The position numbers were made by a program, and so were the translations under genes. This document shows positions 51,421 to 61,767 of a stretch of DNA of 64,000 bases, one piece after another. Each line of letters opens with the position of its first letter. The stretch's first letter is position 1. Source of the DNA: Scatophagus argus (Eukaryota > Chordata > Actinopteri > Scatophagidae); contig NC_058506.1 of NCBI RefSeq assembly GCF_020382885.2, positions 6,386,001 to 6,450,000 on the forward strand. The letters run 5' to 3'. The notes under the pieces are model-generated. The model was not told where the DNA came from and searched no databases. It worked only from the letters and a program-made list of their open reading frames with translations.

Positions 51421-54019
51421 AGGTTGGGTGGGGGTTGTCTTTTATTGTGTAGAGGATTTTGGGTAACATTGTTCTTATATGAAAGGTGCTATACAAATAA
51501 AGTTTGATTTGATCTAGTTCTCACAAAGGTCTGACTCAGGTTTGTTCAGGATAATATGATCCTCAGATAATCTGTCAGCAGTGAATATAGAAGCAGCAAG
51601 GTTTTGTCTGTATATTGCATTCCTTTATGCATCTATCCTGTCTATACTAGGTGACGACGATGAGGAAGAGAGCGGGGAGGAACGCCTGCCATCTTGCTTT
51701 GATTACATTATGCATTTCCTGACAGTTTTCTGGAAAGTCCTCTTCGCTTTTGTCCCTCCCACTGAGTACTGGAACGGCTGGGCCTGCTTCTTCGTGTCCA
51801 TCTCCCTCATTGGCGTTCTGACAGCTGTGACCGGGGATTTAGCCTCCCATTTTGGCTGCACCGTTGGCCTCAAAGACTCTGTCACCGCTGTGGTGTTCGT
51901 GGCCCTCGGCACCTCTGTTCCAGGTAGGCCCCCGTGGTGTCTATCAGCTCTAACAGTGTCCTGACTTTCCTCTGGGGTTTGCTTGGGCAGCAGAGGCAGG
52001 TGCTAAGGGAAACTCATGTAACCTCTGCCTCCGCCTGTGCTGTCGGAATAATTCTCTCCAGAGCTCTTGCCTTGAATATTATCTGTAAACTAGGAAAAGC
52101 ACCGTTTCACTTTGTCTCTCTGCACTGCATAATTGTATTTCAGTATGTCCTAAACACTGCCACAGAGAGGCACAAATGAGAACACGAAAATTAGGTTTTG
52201 ACAGGTTATGGCTCAGTAAGAACAAAACACCGTCCTTCAAGCTGGGAGACTAGTTGTGCTAGAAATGAATTAGTTAGATGGCAACCACCAGGACGGTATC
52301 AGTACAGGTAGTGGTCTTATGGGCCTGGGTTATAAGCTCTGAGAGGCAGAGAGTTCCAGAGACTTCTTTCGACACTTGTTGTGTCTGTGCAGTCTGGCAT
52401 AGTGCCAGGACAGGCTTTGAAGAATATGTTTATAAAATATTTTTGTTCCAGTTTAAGGTGTAAAAGTCAAACCAAAATCCATTTATTCACAACTTAAAGG
52501 GGCAGGTTCTCATTTTGGGAAACATGTCTATTTGCTTACTGGCAAACAATTAAATGAGAAGTTTGACAACATTTGCATGTCAGTACAGTAAATATGGAAA
52601 TGCAGTCAGGTTAGCTTAACTTAGTATAAGTATATAAACTTCTAAAGCTCACTAATTAATGTGTTACACTGTTTATTTAAACTGTACAAAAAACGACATG
52701 TATGATGTCGTTAAATGTCAGATTATTTCTTGATTGGATACAATAACTTACTAAAGTTTATGCTGTTTTCATGGCACTGCTCAGAGTCAAGCTTTAGCAG
52801 CAACCAGCCAATATGTTGGTGTGACTGGCAGAATGCTGCTTAACTCACCCAGCAACAAACAAAACAATCTTCTTCCGCTCTCTCTCACCTTAGAAAACAG
52901 GAAAATACACTTTTGTCTATAACGTCCCTGGCTAACACCATCTAATATAAGCTGACTAACTGCTGGACATAGTTTCATATTTCACAGACGGAGTTATACC
53001 AGTCATCTTCTAACTCTCCACCAGAAATCAAATAAGTGCATGACCAAATATGTCAAACAAAAGGATTAATAACATTATAACTGCAGACTAGCTGAAGGAC
53101 ATTATCTAATGATTATTGCACCTTTCAATGCATTATTACCAAATAGAAACAGAACATTTTCATAACAAGACAATCTAAAAGGTGGTCTTATTTATTGTCT
53201 CTGACTGATGTATGATTTATTAACCGCTAACAAAGCCACAGGGGACACTGAACATGAAGCACCACACCCTGCTTTGGATGGGGCCTGAGACCTTTGTTGC
53301 TCAGTATCAATATTTAATAATGGTATAAAATGCCAAGAAATCTAAAATTTAATATATTTAATTTAATATTATATCATTAATATTACTTTTACAATAAAGT
53401 TGTTTTTACTACTTATAAACCTTTATCTAAAGGGTGCCTTATTCTAAAGGTTTTTAGCCACGAAAAACCATCAAAAGCTCCATATCATGTGGCTTCCCTT
53501 AAAGTTAACATTTTGAAGTCATCTTTGCTCAAAGGTCCCTGGCAGTTCTGTGGTTCAATGAAGGGTCTAAAGAGAATTCTGCCTCCTGTGCACGCCTCTG
53601 ATTTTTGACCTTGATGTATTGTATCTGATTCTTTTTCAGATACTTTTGCGAGTAAAGTGGCTGCGATCCAGGACCAATACGCCGATGCTTCCATCGGCAA
53701 TGTGACAGGCAGCAACGCAGTGAATGTCTTCCTGGGCATCGGTGTGGCGTGGACGATTGCAGCCATTTACTGGCACACCAAAGGCAAGGTGTTCAAAGTG
53801 GACCCGGGCTCCCTGGCCTTCTCCGTCACCCTCTTCACCATCATGGCGCTGGTGTGTGTGCTGGTGCTGCTCTACCGTCGGCGTCCCAGCATCTCAGGTG
53901 GAGAACTCGGGGGCCCACGGACTGCCAAGCTCCTCACCTTCTTCTTGTTCCTCTCCCTCTGGTTCATCTACATCCTGTTGGCCTCCCTGGAGGCGTACTG
54001 CCACGTGCCTGGCTTCTGA
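39355..54019 (+). CDS. slc8a4: Na+/Ca2+ exchanger, NCX4-like, 7 coding exons, 946 aa
   Basis: A plasma-membrane antiporter moving Na+ in and Ca2+ out. Exons: 39355-40698, 40857-41374, 47926-48032, 48688-48806, 50289-50388, 51651-51923, 53640-54019 (TGA 54017-54019). Coding total is 2841 nt and phases join. A hydrophobic signal segment (residues 1-35) is followed by alpha-1 repeat GSSAPEILLS (144-153). The basic autoinhibitory XIP region RRLLFYKYVHKRYRA starts at 255. Ca2+-binding CBD1 has acidic clusters IDDDIFEEDE (487-496) and DDD (552-554), and CBD2 has IDDEEYEKNK. An acidic linker GDDDEEE (730-736) follows. GDLASHFGC includes the Cys palmitoylated in NCX1. Alpha-2 repeat GTSVPDTFASK (816-826) precedes NVTGSNAVNVFLG. 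The protein ends EAYCHVPGF. ATG 39355 has G at -3. The in-frame codon further upstream at 39319 is TTG, not a start. The NCX family is certain. The NCX4 assignment rests on synteny with tm7sf2 and cnih2 and needs a tree. NCX1-3 are the alternatives. Confidence 0.9.
40699..40856 (+). other. 158-bp phase-0 intron inside CBD1 of the exchanger
   Basis: Donor AAG/GTAAGA and acceptor CCCACAG/GTG are both strong. Reading through meets a stop at 40774-40776, and the flanking codons join GCTVK to VDYRTED exactly as in NCX proteins. In mammalian SLC8A1 this point lies, as I recall, within a single 1.8-kb exon 2, so the intron would be extra. Confidence 0.85.
44610..44730 (+). repeat. dispersed repeat, TTAGCATTGACA...TTTAGCTCAAAG family
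   Basis: It contains TTAGCATTGACACTATGAGC, GCTGATGTAAACATTTAGCT and GAGCCTCACAGAGTCACTAG. This order is familiar from an abundant non-coding fish repeat. It is in the 6.5-kb exchanger intron. Confidence 0.5.
45345..45600 (-). repeat. tRNA-promoter-like repeat, diverged reverse copy
   Basis: On the minus strand it follows the order of the 1953-2280 element: the GGAGTTTCCCCTC region, 'CCTCCCACAGTCAAAAGAC', then 'GCTGAGATAGGCTCCAGCCC' and an end matching ATTCACTCATTC. It is more diverged than the other two copies and lies in the exchanger intron. Confidence 0.6.
46462..46600 (-). repeat. dispersed repeat, TTAGCTTAGCTTAGCTTAGC copy
   Basis: The reverse strand reads GTTAGCTTAGCTTAGCTTAG, CCTAGCGTAAAAGACTG and AAACAGTGGGAAGAAG, then a CTGGCTCAGACC end. 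This is the same element type as at 3052-3200 and 52503-52660, with the TAGCT motif expanded. Confidence 0.55.
47478..47549. repeat. (TG)n(TA)n(CA)n(TA)n self-complementary microsatellite
   Basis: A TG tract runs into a TA tract, then CA, then TA again. The TG and CA arms are reverse complements around a TA core, so one strand can fold into a long hairpin. It lies about 380 bases upstream of the exon A-type exon. Confidence 0.95.
47926..48032 (+). CDS. slc8a4: exchanger CBD2 exon, 'exon A' type
   Basis: The exon encodes KLLNVKIIDDEEYEKNKTFT and then IVLEEPILLEVGQRH. In SLC8A1/3, exons A and B are mutually exclusive at this point. IDDEEYEKNK is the A-type sequence, keeping the acidic Ca2+ ligands and the Lys. 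The B type reads FDREEYEKE. I saw no B-type exon in the introns on either side (41375-47925, 48033-48687). The LEEP ending recalls the B type, so the exon is A-like in its Ca2+ site with a mixed tail. Confidence 0.8.
51390..51418. repeat. (TG)n microsatellite
   Basis: A TG tract in the exchanger intron 50389-51650, about 230 bases before the next exon, followed by a G-rich stretch. Confidence 0.9.
52503..52660 (+). repeat. dispersed repeat, CATTTTGGGAAACATG...GGTTAGCTTAAC copy
   Basis: It contains CTCATTTTGGGAAACATG, TTACTGGCAAACAATTA, AATGAGAAGTTTGACAAC, AGTACAGTAAATATGG and AGGTTAGCTTAACTTAG in the order of the fish element also seen at 3052 and (reverse) 46462. It is in the last exchanger intron (51924-53639). 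Confidence 0.6.
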
Positions 54020-55440
54020 GACTGAGGGAAACGCACAGACACAGCTCTTCTCCTTGTTTATACGGTCTACAGAATGTGTTTTCTCTCTGTTTTTGTCTAT
54101 TTTCACAAAGGTTTATAACTATTTGTATCATTAGTTATTATTGATACCGCACAATATCTGATTGAATTTAACTCTTTGGACTTTGGAACTTTGCTACCAC
54201 CCACTATGCTGTAAAGTATAGCTTTAGCCTCTGAAATCAAACCTTCCACTGGACATTTATCTGATCCTTGCTTTGAGCATAAATCACATCAAACCTTCTG
54301 TCACTTGACATCATGTCCTCTCTCTGTGTGGACACTTATTTTAGTTATTCAGTGTTACTTAAGCACAAAATGAAAGCAAGTATTGAGAAGTCTGCTTGTA
54401 TTTTTAAGGGTCTGATAAAATGGAAAATTACAGATGGTGCATGGGATGACATTATACTTGACATTTACATACTTTACGTAAAAGGAAAGACGTTACTGGG
54501 GCTGAAACGACCAGTAAAACATGTTTGTGTGTTGATATTTATTACTGAATCTACACATTAATTACTCATTGTGTATCATGTAAAAGATGAACATCGTGCG
54601 TGGGAGTTTTGTGAAAGAGTAGGTGTGTTTATTTTTGCACGTTACCAGATTAAGAGTTTCTTGGTAATCTATTTTAAAGTACTGTATGTAATATTTTGAC
54701 ATGGCTGTTGACGTGTTGATGTGTTCCTGTACATGTGAAACACAGCTGTAACATAATCTTTTCACTGCCTGGTCCCCTTTCCCACGATGCTTTCTAAATC
54801 AGTATCATGTTGGACATAGCCAGGGTTTAAAATGCCTTTTTTTTTTGTTTGCCTTTTTTTTTTTCTTTTTTAACAATATAAGTCAACCTGGAGCAGAGTC
54901 TCTGCTTTAAATTGTATTATGAAATGTAAAATCGTTGAGCATATTTAAGATTTTCGTGTGAGTGTGTGTATATGCGTGATACTCTGCTCTTCGGCACAAA
55001 CTGGCGAAAGGCATGGCACTATCTCGTCCACAAATGTTACGGGTGCTCATGACAAATAAGCATAGTCTGATAAGGATCTGAGAACGACACCAGTTTTCTA
55101 ATCTGTCATGCTGACACTGTGAACATTTTTTTCAACATCACTTTTAGAAAAAGCACAGCAGAGAGCAAAGGGCCTCTTCACAGACGTCTGTGGGAAGTTA
55201 TTAGGTCCCGATGACTGCACAATCACTGAAAAATGTGCTAAAAAAGAAGACATGTGCAGTACTTCCTGAGTGTCTCCTTGTGTCGCACAGCAGCTGATAT
55301 TGAATTTTGTTTTTTATTTAACCAAAATCTGTAGAGCCATATTTATTGTAACAGTAGAGGTATTTATATGATCAATTTTAGTTTTATTGATATGCACGTT
55401 TAATGTATAAAAAGTGGAAATAAATGTTGCTGGTTTATGA
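54020..55440 (+). other. exchanger 3' UTR with poly(A) signal
   Basis: No coding frame of interest follows the stop at 54017-54019. An AATAAA hexamer lies at 55419-55424 with a GT-rich region (GTTGCTGGTTT) after it, giving a 3' UTR of about 1.4 kb. T-rich runs at 54838-54871 lie inside. The cleavage site itself is inferred. Confidence 0.6.
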
Positions 55441-55714
55441 TGCCATGAAATGCCTTCTTGTCTTAATTACACAATTCAACAGGAAAAAACAGAAACTCTG
55501 ACAGAAAACTTTGGGAGGGTCTTTCAAAGTTATATATAAACCAAAGCACATGGTAATTAAGATGATCAGAATTTGAACTCTTTAGAAAACAAGGTGCTAC
55601 ATAACCAACTAAAAGTGAGCAAACACGTTAACGCTGAAAGACACTGAAAAGAGGATTTTCTGATCACATAATGCAACCCAGTGCAATAGGGCTGTGTTAC
55701 AGCTTTCAAAACCC

Positions 55715-55805
55715 TCTGACAGTGGTAGGTACAGAAGTATTATCAGCTTAATGTACTTAAAGTACCAAAAGTAAAAATACTCATCTGATGTCTGAAAGGT
55801 ATGAA
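55715..55805. repeat. AT-rich dispersed repeat fragment
   Basis: CTCTGACAGTGGTAGGTACA, AATGTACTTAAAGTACC and AAAAGTAAAAATACTCATC match the AAGTAAAAGTA family in the reverse sense. It is a short fragment. Confidence 0.4.
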
Positions 55806-58800
55806 GCTGTGTACCCATCTGACACACAGTTCTGAACTGGCAGCCTAATTCTGCACAAAAAAAATTGCTTCGGTCACTGATATCTTATTTAACCATTTTA
55901 ATTATTTATACAGGACTCTAATCCAGCATTTGCATTTGAAATTCTGTGAAATTAAGAGTTTATTCTCATTAAAGACCACAGCTAAGTGAAACCGAAGCTC
56001 CACTGATGAGGTGAGACTTTGATTACCTATTAGCTGCTGATTATTGTTTAGCCTGATGGTCAATAGCAGCAACAAATTTCAGCAAATCATTTGAAAGATA
56101 GAGAAAAAGAGTTCTGAAGCATGAAAATAACTTCTTCACTTTCTCTGCTGCAGTGCAGTGCCTTGATAAGTGTTCCTTTCTTATTGCAAGCATAGGAATG
56201 CATTAATTCCCAACACATTAACTGGAAAATGGACCCCCACTGTGCCAGAGGAGTGTTATTAGTATTATTTCTTGAAAGCACATTGCTACTTTTGTGATTT
56301 TTTTGGACTTTGCTTTGCTTTTTCATTTTATGGCTTCTTTGAACAGAAAATGATGGTCAACACATGGTTACTTCTCTGGCAAAGACAAAACTGTCATACG
56401 TGATGAAGGTCTGAGGACTGATCAAAAGGTCTCACCTGGTGGATTTTCTCTCTTTTGTATCAGTGAGTGCAAGTCTGACAAAACAACTAAAGCAAAAAAA
56501 CAACACCAAGTTCATATCAGTACACTGCAGTGTCGTGCAGACATTTAGCCAACACCAGATAATTTTTAATATAAATTTTCATTATAATTCCTCAAAACTA
56601 AATAAATATGCTTCATAATCCCTAGTGAAAGATGTGTTTGTCCCAGCCTGTTCAAATCTAATAGCGTTTAATAAAGACTGGCTATTCAAATTATTGTTCT
56701 GTTTACAAAAATCTCTTTGTAAAACCAGTCATTTCATGAAGGCTCACAAATACTGGATTATTACTTGTCATCCATATTTCCCAGCTCTGCTATTTTGCTG
56801 TATTGAGCAGGAAATGAGCCATGAATTTAATATGCATACACATGCTAAGGCTGGATGGGTTTTGTACTTGCTGCCAAGAGCATGCTGGGATATGCTTCAG
56901 CCCCCTCAGAAGGAAAATGCAGGCTCATGAAGAACTTTTATTCATCCTAAGTCCTCCGTGTTGATTCAGTAGCTTTAGAGGGACTGTTTTGTTACCTTCA
57001 GACCTGTCTGTTCCTGAACTTTGTACTGAGCTAACTCACTGTTAGCAGCATTATCATGCTCAAAGGTCCTCAACAGAGTCTACAAAGTCTGCTTTGCTAC
57101 TTCAATAGGCTTAGAGGAAGCATCACTTACATCCCCTGAGACCGGATGAATCCGCAGAACTTTGGCTAGATGTCATGTCTCATGAGGTAACCTGCTAATC
57201 AGATATAAAGAAGTTAGAGAAGCACATTGAAATTCAACAACTGTCCCTCCGTGTCTGCTGCTCTGAAACAAAGGAGAACTATGTCAGTATGGACTACTCA
57301 TAATGAAATGCCTGTTGTCCAAAACATGTTGGAGCAAGATAAAATTGTTGAAGGAATGTTAGATCATTTCAGCCATGGAGAATAGGTCATTAAGCCTAAT
57401 TACATATATTAAGGATACAAGCTATTTGTGTAAGTCACTTAAATTGTGACACACTAAGAGGATTGCAGATGTTTTCAGTGAAGAAATCTGAAAACACCAT
57501 CATTTACTCTAATTTGCAGTGCAAGTGTCAAATGTGATAATTCACATTATCAGATTTACACTTCATTACGTAACCAAGTGAAGCAGGTGCCAGCGCATCC
57601 TGTATTTATCCACTGGGATGTAACATTTGCAAATGAAATGCTCCATGCAGTTAATTTGGGAATGTGAGAGACTTTTCTTTACACATTACAGTCACAGCTG
57701 TGAATGGGTGAAGTGTCTCCATTGCTGGCAGGTGGAGACAAATGGACCAGTGTGTCAAGAAGAAGTAACAGTTGTAACAGCAGCAATACAAGTCGAACGA
57801 GCTGTGATTCTTCTCTGTGTGGAGGCTGTGAGCCTGTTCAGACCTGGCATTATAATGCATTTCTATGTGCATCTCGAGTGACCATTTGTGGCTCGAACTC
57901 ACATATAAAGTTGATACTATATCTCCCAACAACTCACAAAACTGAGCACTTTTTAAAGGAGCATAGAGACTTTCCCTACAGATGAAAAGTAGCCTATATT
58001 GGTTAATGTTAGCTGTATTTGAAAAAATGTGATGTCTACCATCAATGAAATGTTGTTGTCTTTCATAAATTTGCTGTAAATGGTGAACTCAGTGGAAACA
58101 GTGTGTTCAAACATCTGCCAAATATGTTACACTTAATGTGTTGTATTTAATACTAAATTTACAAGAAGACATGAATGATTTCGAATTTGCTGTAGTCGTT
58201 TCTCACAATTTATTGAGCTCCTCCACACTCAGCAACACTAAAAATTATGTGATTTTAAAGGGACTCTAGGGATATTGTGGTTACTAGTTCAGTGGTGAAA
58301 TCAGCTGAAACAGACAGTGTGTTCACAAACATCTACTATTTATCCTATCAGGTAAGACAACCCAAACACGTACTTTGGATTTGCAAAAGGAAATTGGACA
58401 TTATGCCTTTGCTACGTCAGTTGAGTAGGCCCAGGACACATTCGCATACACACTGCTAACAAAACATGGTCCTGTGTGACCTGGACCACCTCTGAATGTG
58501 GTCTGAGTGACCAGCTCAAAAATGCAACATCGATGCATCTTGGGCTCACTCATACCTGCACATAGAGCTTAGAGATGCTAACACTGGGCCTGAACAGGGC
58601 CTGTGGAACACACATTTCAGAGGTTACAGTAGAAATGCACAACTCAAACAAGCCTACAACAGGGAAGATGGGGTATTATTTTACTGCTGCTCAGTTGTAG
58701 CTCCTCTGATCATGAACAAGCTTGGACGATCAGAGTTGACGATGCAGAGGTCTGCATGGGGTGGGATGGCCTCAGAGTCCCTTGGCCAGGGCTTTTTTCC

Positions 58801-59514
58801 AAGTGGACTCAGCCCATCAAAGTGCCGGCTGGTTAGCATATGGTTTGTGCCAAGATGCTGTTTGGCAACAGTCGATGATGTATCTGTCAAACTAAAACAG
58901 TGTCTCTGGGAATCTTTTATAGGCATTTTAAAGAGGGGATCAAAAAAATGATTCAGTAAAATATGATAGCGCTGGCACACAGTACAGACTGCAGGTCAAC
59001 AGGGTTTGTTGTTGCGGCTCAAAAAGCAGCAGAAAAAGCAGACAAAAGGTCTTTGTAAAGCCATATAAATGTAGGCCAAAATATGTGAGAAAAAAACTCA
59101 AAAGTCTGAAAAGTCTGTGCTTGTTGCCTTTCTCAGCAGCCATGACAGCTAACACTTCTTAAAGTGCTAAAATTAGTCTGAAACTGCTTGCTCCATTTTA
59201 CTTGATTACTTGATTTCACACAATGAGAATATCTTCTCTGGTCAGCATGATGTCCATGTCAATCAATCAACTCCTCTCCCTGTGAAGAGAGAAAAGTGGA
59301 TTTTTCTAATCTAAGGCTGTTTTGCTAGAAATAACACGCTGATACATTTGGTGGTAGCAGTGTGTGTATATATATCTCTCAGAATATTTTAATGGTAAAT
59401 AAAGGCAGAGCATTTTTTTTAAATAATGCAATCTATTAAAAGCAAAAGGAGCACAGCAAATAAAAAGGTCTGTATATCAAGTGGCTACTCTGGTGCATAA
59501 TTTAGTAGCCTACT

Positions 59515-59770
59515 TTTACTTTTACTAAAGTAAAACATTTTGAAGGCAGATCTGTCACAGGGAATAGCCAGGAGACTATATTTCAGAATCATTACAATGA
59601 AGTATAGTGTAAAAGATGTAACATCTTCATGAAACACACACACACACACACACTGTTATGGTGCTTGAGTACTCAGATCTTTTAACCAGCTAAAGTAAAA
59701 GTAGTAATAATGAAGAAAAGGGTCCCTATGAGCAGGTTATTATACTATGAGCTTATATGCAATATGCATT
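59515..59770. repeat. AT-rich dispersed repeat copy with internal (CA)n
   Basis: It contains ACTTTTACTTTTACTAAAG, GTGCTTGAGTACTCAGATC and GCTAAAGTAAAAGTAGTAAT. A short CA tract (59636-59653) lies inside. It belongs with the copies at 1000, 11740 and 13045. Confidence 0.45.
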
Positions 59771-59791
59771 ATTGTATAAGTAGAATTTTTT

Positions 59792-59856
59792 AATGGTAAA
59801 TAAAGGCAGTTTATTTACCATTGACTTCAAATTTGTTTGAAGTCAAACAAATTTGA
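59792..59856. repeat. two adjacent perfect hairpins
   Basis: Hairpin 1: AATGGTAAATAAA (59792-59804), loop GGCAG, reverse-complement arm 59810-59822. Hairpin 2: TCAAATTTGTTTGA (59827-59840), loop AG, arm 59843-59856. All arms pair perfectly. The first arm also occurs in direct orientation at 59391-59403, followed by the same GGCAG, about 400 bases upstream. A small MITE with nested inverted repeats is one explanation. Confidence 0.7.
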
Positions 59857-59917
59857 TCTATTACTAATAATGTGTGCATTAAAAAGTACTTTAAATAGAA
59901 TTTATGGAATACAAAGT

Positions 59918-59953
<36 letters not shown>

Positions 59954-59983
59954 GGCATTATAAGAGAGAGAGAGAGAGAGAGA
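59918..59983. repeat. (CA)n(TA)n ... (GA)n microsatellites
   Basis: A CA tract merges into a TA tract, then after a short spacer comes a GA tract. It lies just upstream of the Tc1 relic and could mark its disturbed left edge. Confidence 0.85.
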
Positions 59984-60124
59984 TACACACAAAAACATGA
60001 GGAACAGCCAAGCTCTGCTACCAATGTGAGGCTGTGGAAGACAGTTTCATGTCACAAGCCATACAACATGGCAAGACTGAGCACAGCAACAAGGTAGCAA
60101 CAAACAACAACACACAAGGTAGTT

Positions 60125-61044
60125 ATACTGCATCAGCAGGGTCACTTCAGAGCAGCAAGATGTGCTGTTCAAGCTCCTTTGAAGAAGCAGAAAGAAATGG
60201 GCAACGTTGAGGATCGTAGACGCAGTGGTCGGCCAAGGAAACTTAGTGTAGCAGATGAAAAACACATTGAGCTTATTTCCCCTCGAAATCGGAATATGTC
60301 CAGCAGTGCCATCAGCTCAGAACTGGCAGAAACCAGTGGGACTCAGCTACATCCATCTGCTGTCTGGAGAAATCTGGCCAGCAGTGGTCCTCATGGAAGA
60401 GTTGTACCCAAAAAGCCATACTTCCGACATGGAAACATGGCCAAGTGACTCAACTATTCACAAAGCATAGGAACTGGGGTGCAGAAAAATGGCAGCTCTG
60501 AAGTGATGAGTCAAAATTTGAAATACTTGTCTGTAGCAGAAGGGGCTGGAGAGCGGTACAATAACGAGTGTCTGCAGGCAACAGTGAAGCATGCTGGAGG
60601 TTCCTTGCATTTCTGCAAATGGAGTTGGAGATTTGGTCAGGATTAATGGTGTCCTCAATGCTGAGAAATACAGGCAGATACTTATCCATCATGCAATACC
60701 ATCAGCGAGGCGTATGACTGGCACCAAATGTATTCTGCAGCAGGACGACGACCCCAAACATACAGCCAACGTCATTCAGAACTATCTTCAGCGTAAAGAA
60801 GAACAAGAAGTCCTGGAAGTGATGCTATGGCCTCCACCCTGATCTCAACATCATCGAGTCTGTCTGGGATTACATGAAGAGACAGAGGGATCTGAGGAAG
60901 CCTACATCCACAGAAGATCTGTGGTTAGTCCTCCGAGATGTTTGGAGCAACCTACCAGCCGAGTTCCTTCAAAAACTGTGTGCGAGTGTACCTAGAAGAA
61001 CTGATGCTGTTTTGAAGGCAAAGGGTGGTCACGCCAAATACTGA
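60125..61044 (+). pseudogene. degraded Tc1/mariner-type transposase
   Basis: Pieces in several frames read as one Tc1-like transposase. The helix-turn-helix region (60179-60448) has RRRSGRPRK followed by a stop at 60446-60448. Next comes SDESKFE around 60502-60522 with the first catalytic Asp. Then QQDDDPKHTAN near 60738 carries the second Asp, LNIIESVWD near 60845 the catalytic Glu, and the carboxy end is VLKAKGGHAKY with TGA at 61042-61044. At least three frame changes and a premature stop make it inactive. Terminal inverted repeats were not located. It is a fossil unrelated to the neighbouring genes. Confidence 0.85.
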
Positions 61045-61319
61045 TTTGATTTTAGATTTCTCTTCTGTTCATTCACTGCATATGTATGTATATACATATT
61101 TACTGGTGGTACTTCTCAAATTTGTAGTTGAGTACATTAGGCTACTGAGAAACATTCCACCACTGCTGCTCAGTGAGCTCATTTTGACCGTAGTTTCACT
61201 TAAAGACATCTCATGCAAACGAAAGTGTATGTGATTTTACTTTTACTTGTTTTTTCTTCTCATCTTGTGTTGTTGGGTTTAATATCACCCCTCCTCCCCC
61301 TGCTCCTTCCTTCCCACCA

Positions 61320-61767
61320 GCCCGCACGTGCTGCGTGCTCGCCCCTGAGCCCTTCATCTCGTGTGTTTTGCCATTGGTCTGGGATGATGTCATCCACAGT
61401 GAAGACAATAGAGCCCACCTCCCCGTCAGTGTCTCCTCACACACGCATCGCAGCTCAGAGTGACACACGCTCAGACGTGACGCCAGCTGAGTTAGCCAAG
61501 CACTCCTGATACTATTTATTTAACTGCTTATCTTAAAGTCCGGCAGAGCTGTGCATCCTCTGGTCAAATCAAGTCGTTTTTAGTTTATATTTATTTTAAT
61601 CTTTTTGTTTTTCAAAATACACGAAGAAACGAGCAGGCAGTGAAGGTGTTACACATCTGGATCATACCACCGCATCGGGTCGTGCTACTCGGGCCACTAC
61701 AGACATGAGGATTTGTCATTCAGCTGCCCATAAATGATGAATACACCACAAGACCGCCACTGTTGAT
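61320..61767 (+). promoter_or_regulatory. candidate promoter and first exon of a gene lying downstream
   Basis: CpG frequency rises here. An inverted CCAAT box (CCATTGG, 61371-61377), a CRE-like TGATGTCA (61386-61393) and TGACGCCAGC (about 61478) lie upstream of a strong donor (TTGAT followed by GTAAGTG, exon end 61767). No downstream coding exon was found within the window. Direction and reality of the transcript are uncertain. Confidence 0.3.

Larger units (their letters stand above)
55441..60120. other. intergenic DNA, repeats only
   Basis: Contents seen are AT-rich repeat pieces at 55715-55805 and 59515-59770, a double hairpin at 59792-59856 and small dinucleotide tracts. Open frames such as 57627-57881 show no recognisable domain or splice context. 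No gene could be supported. Confidence 0.5.

Noticed and set aside
57627..57985. Overlapping open frames of 84-93 residues
   Set aside because: No recognisable domain, no plausible splice junctions and ordinary intergenic composition.
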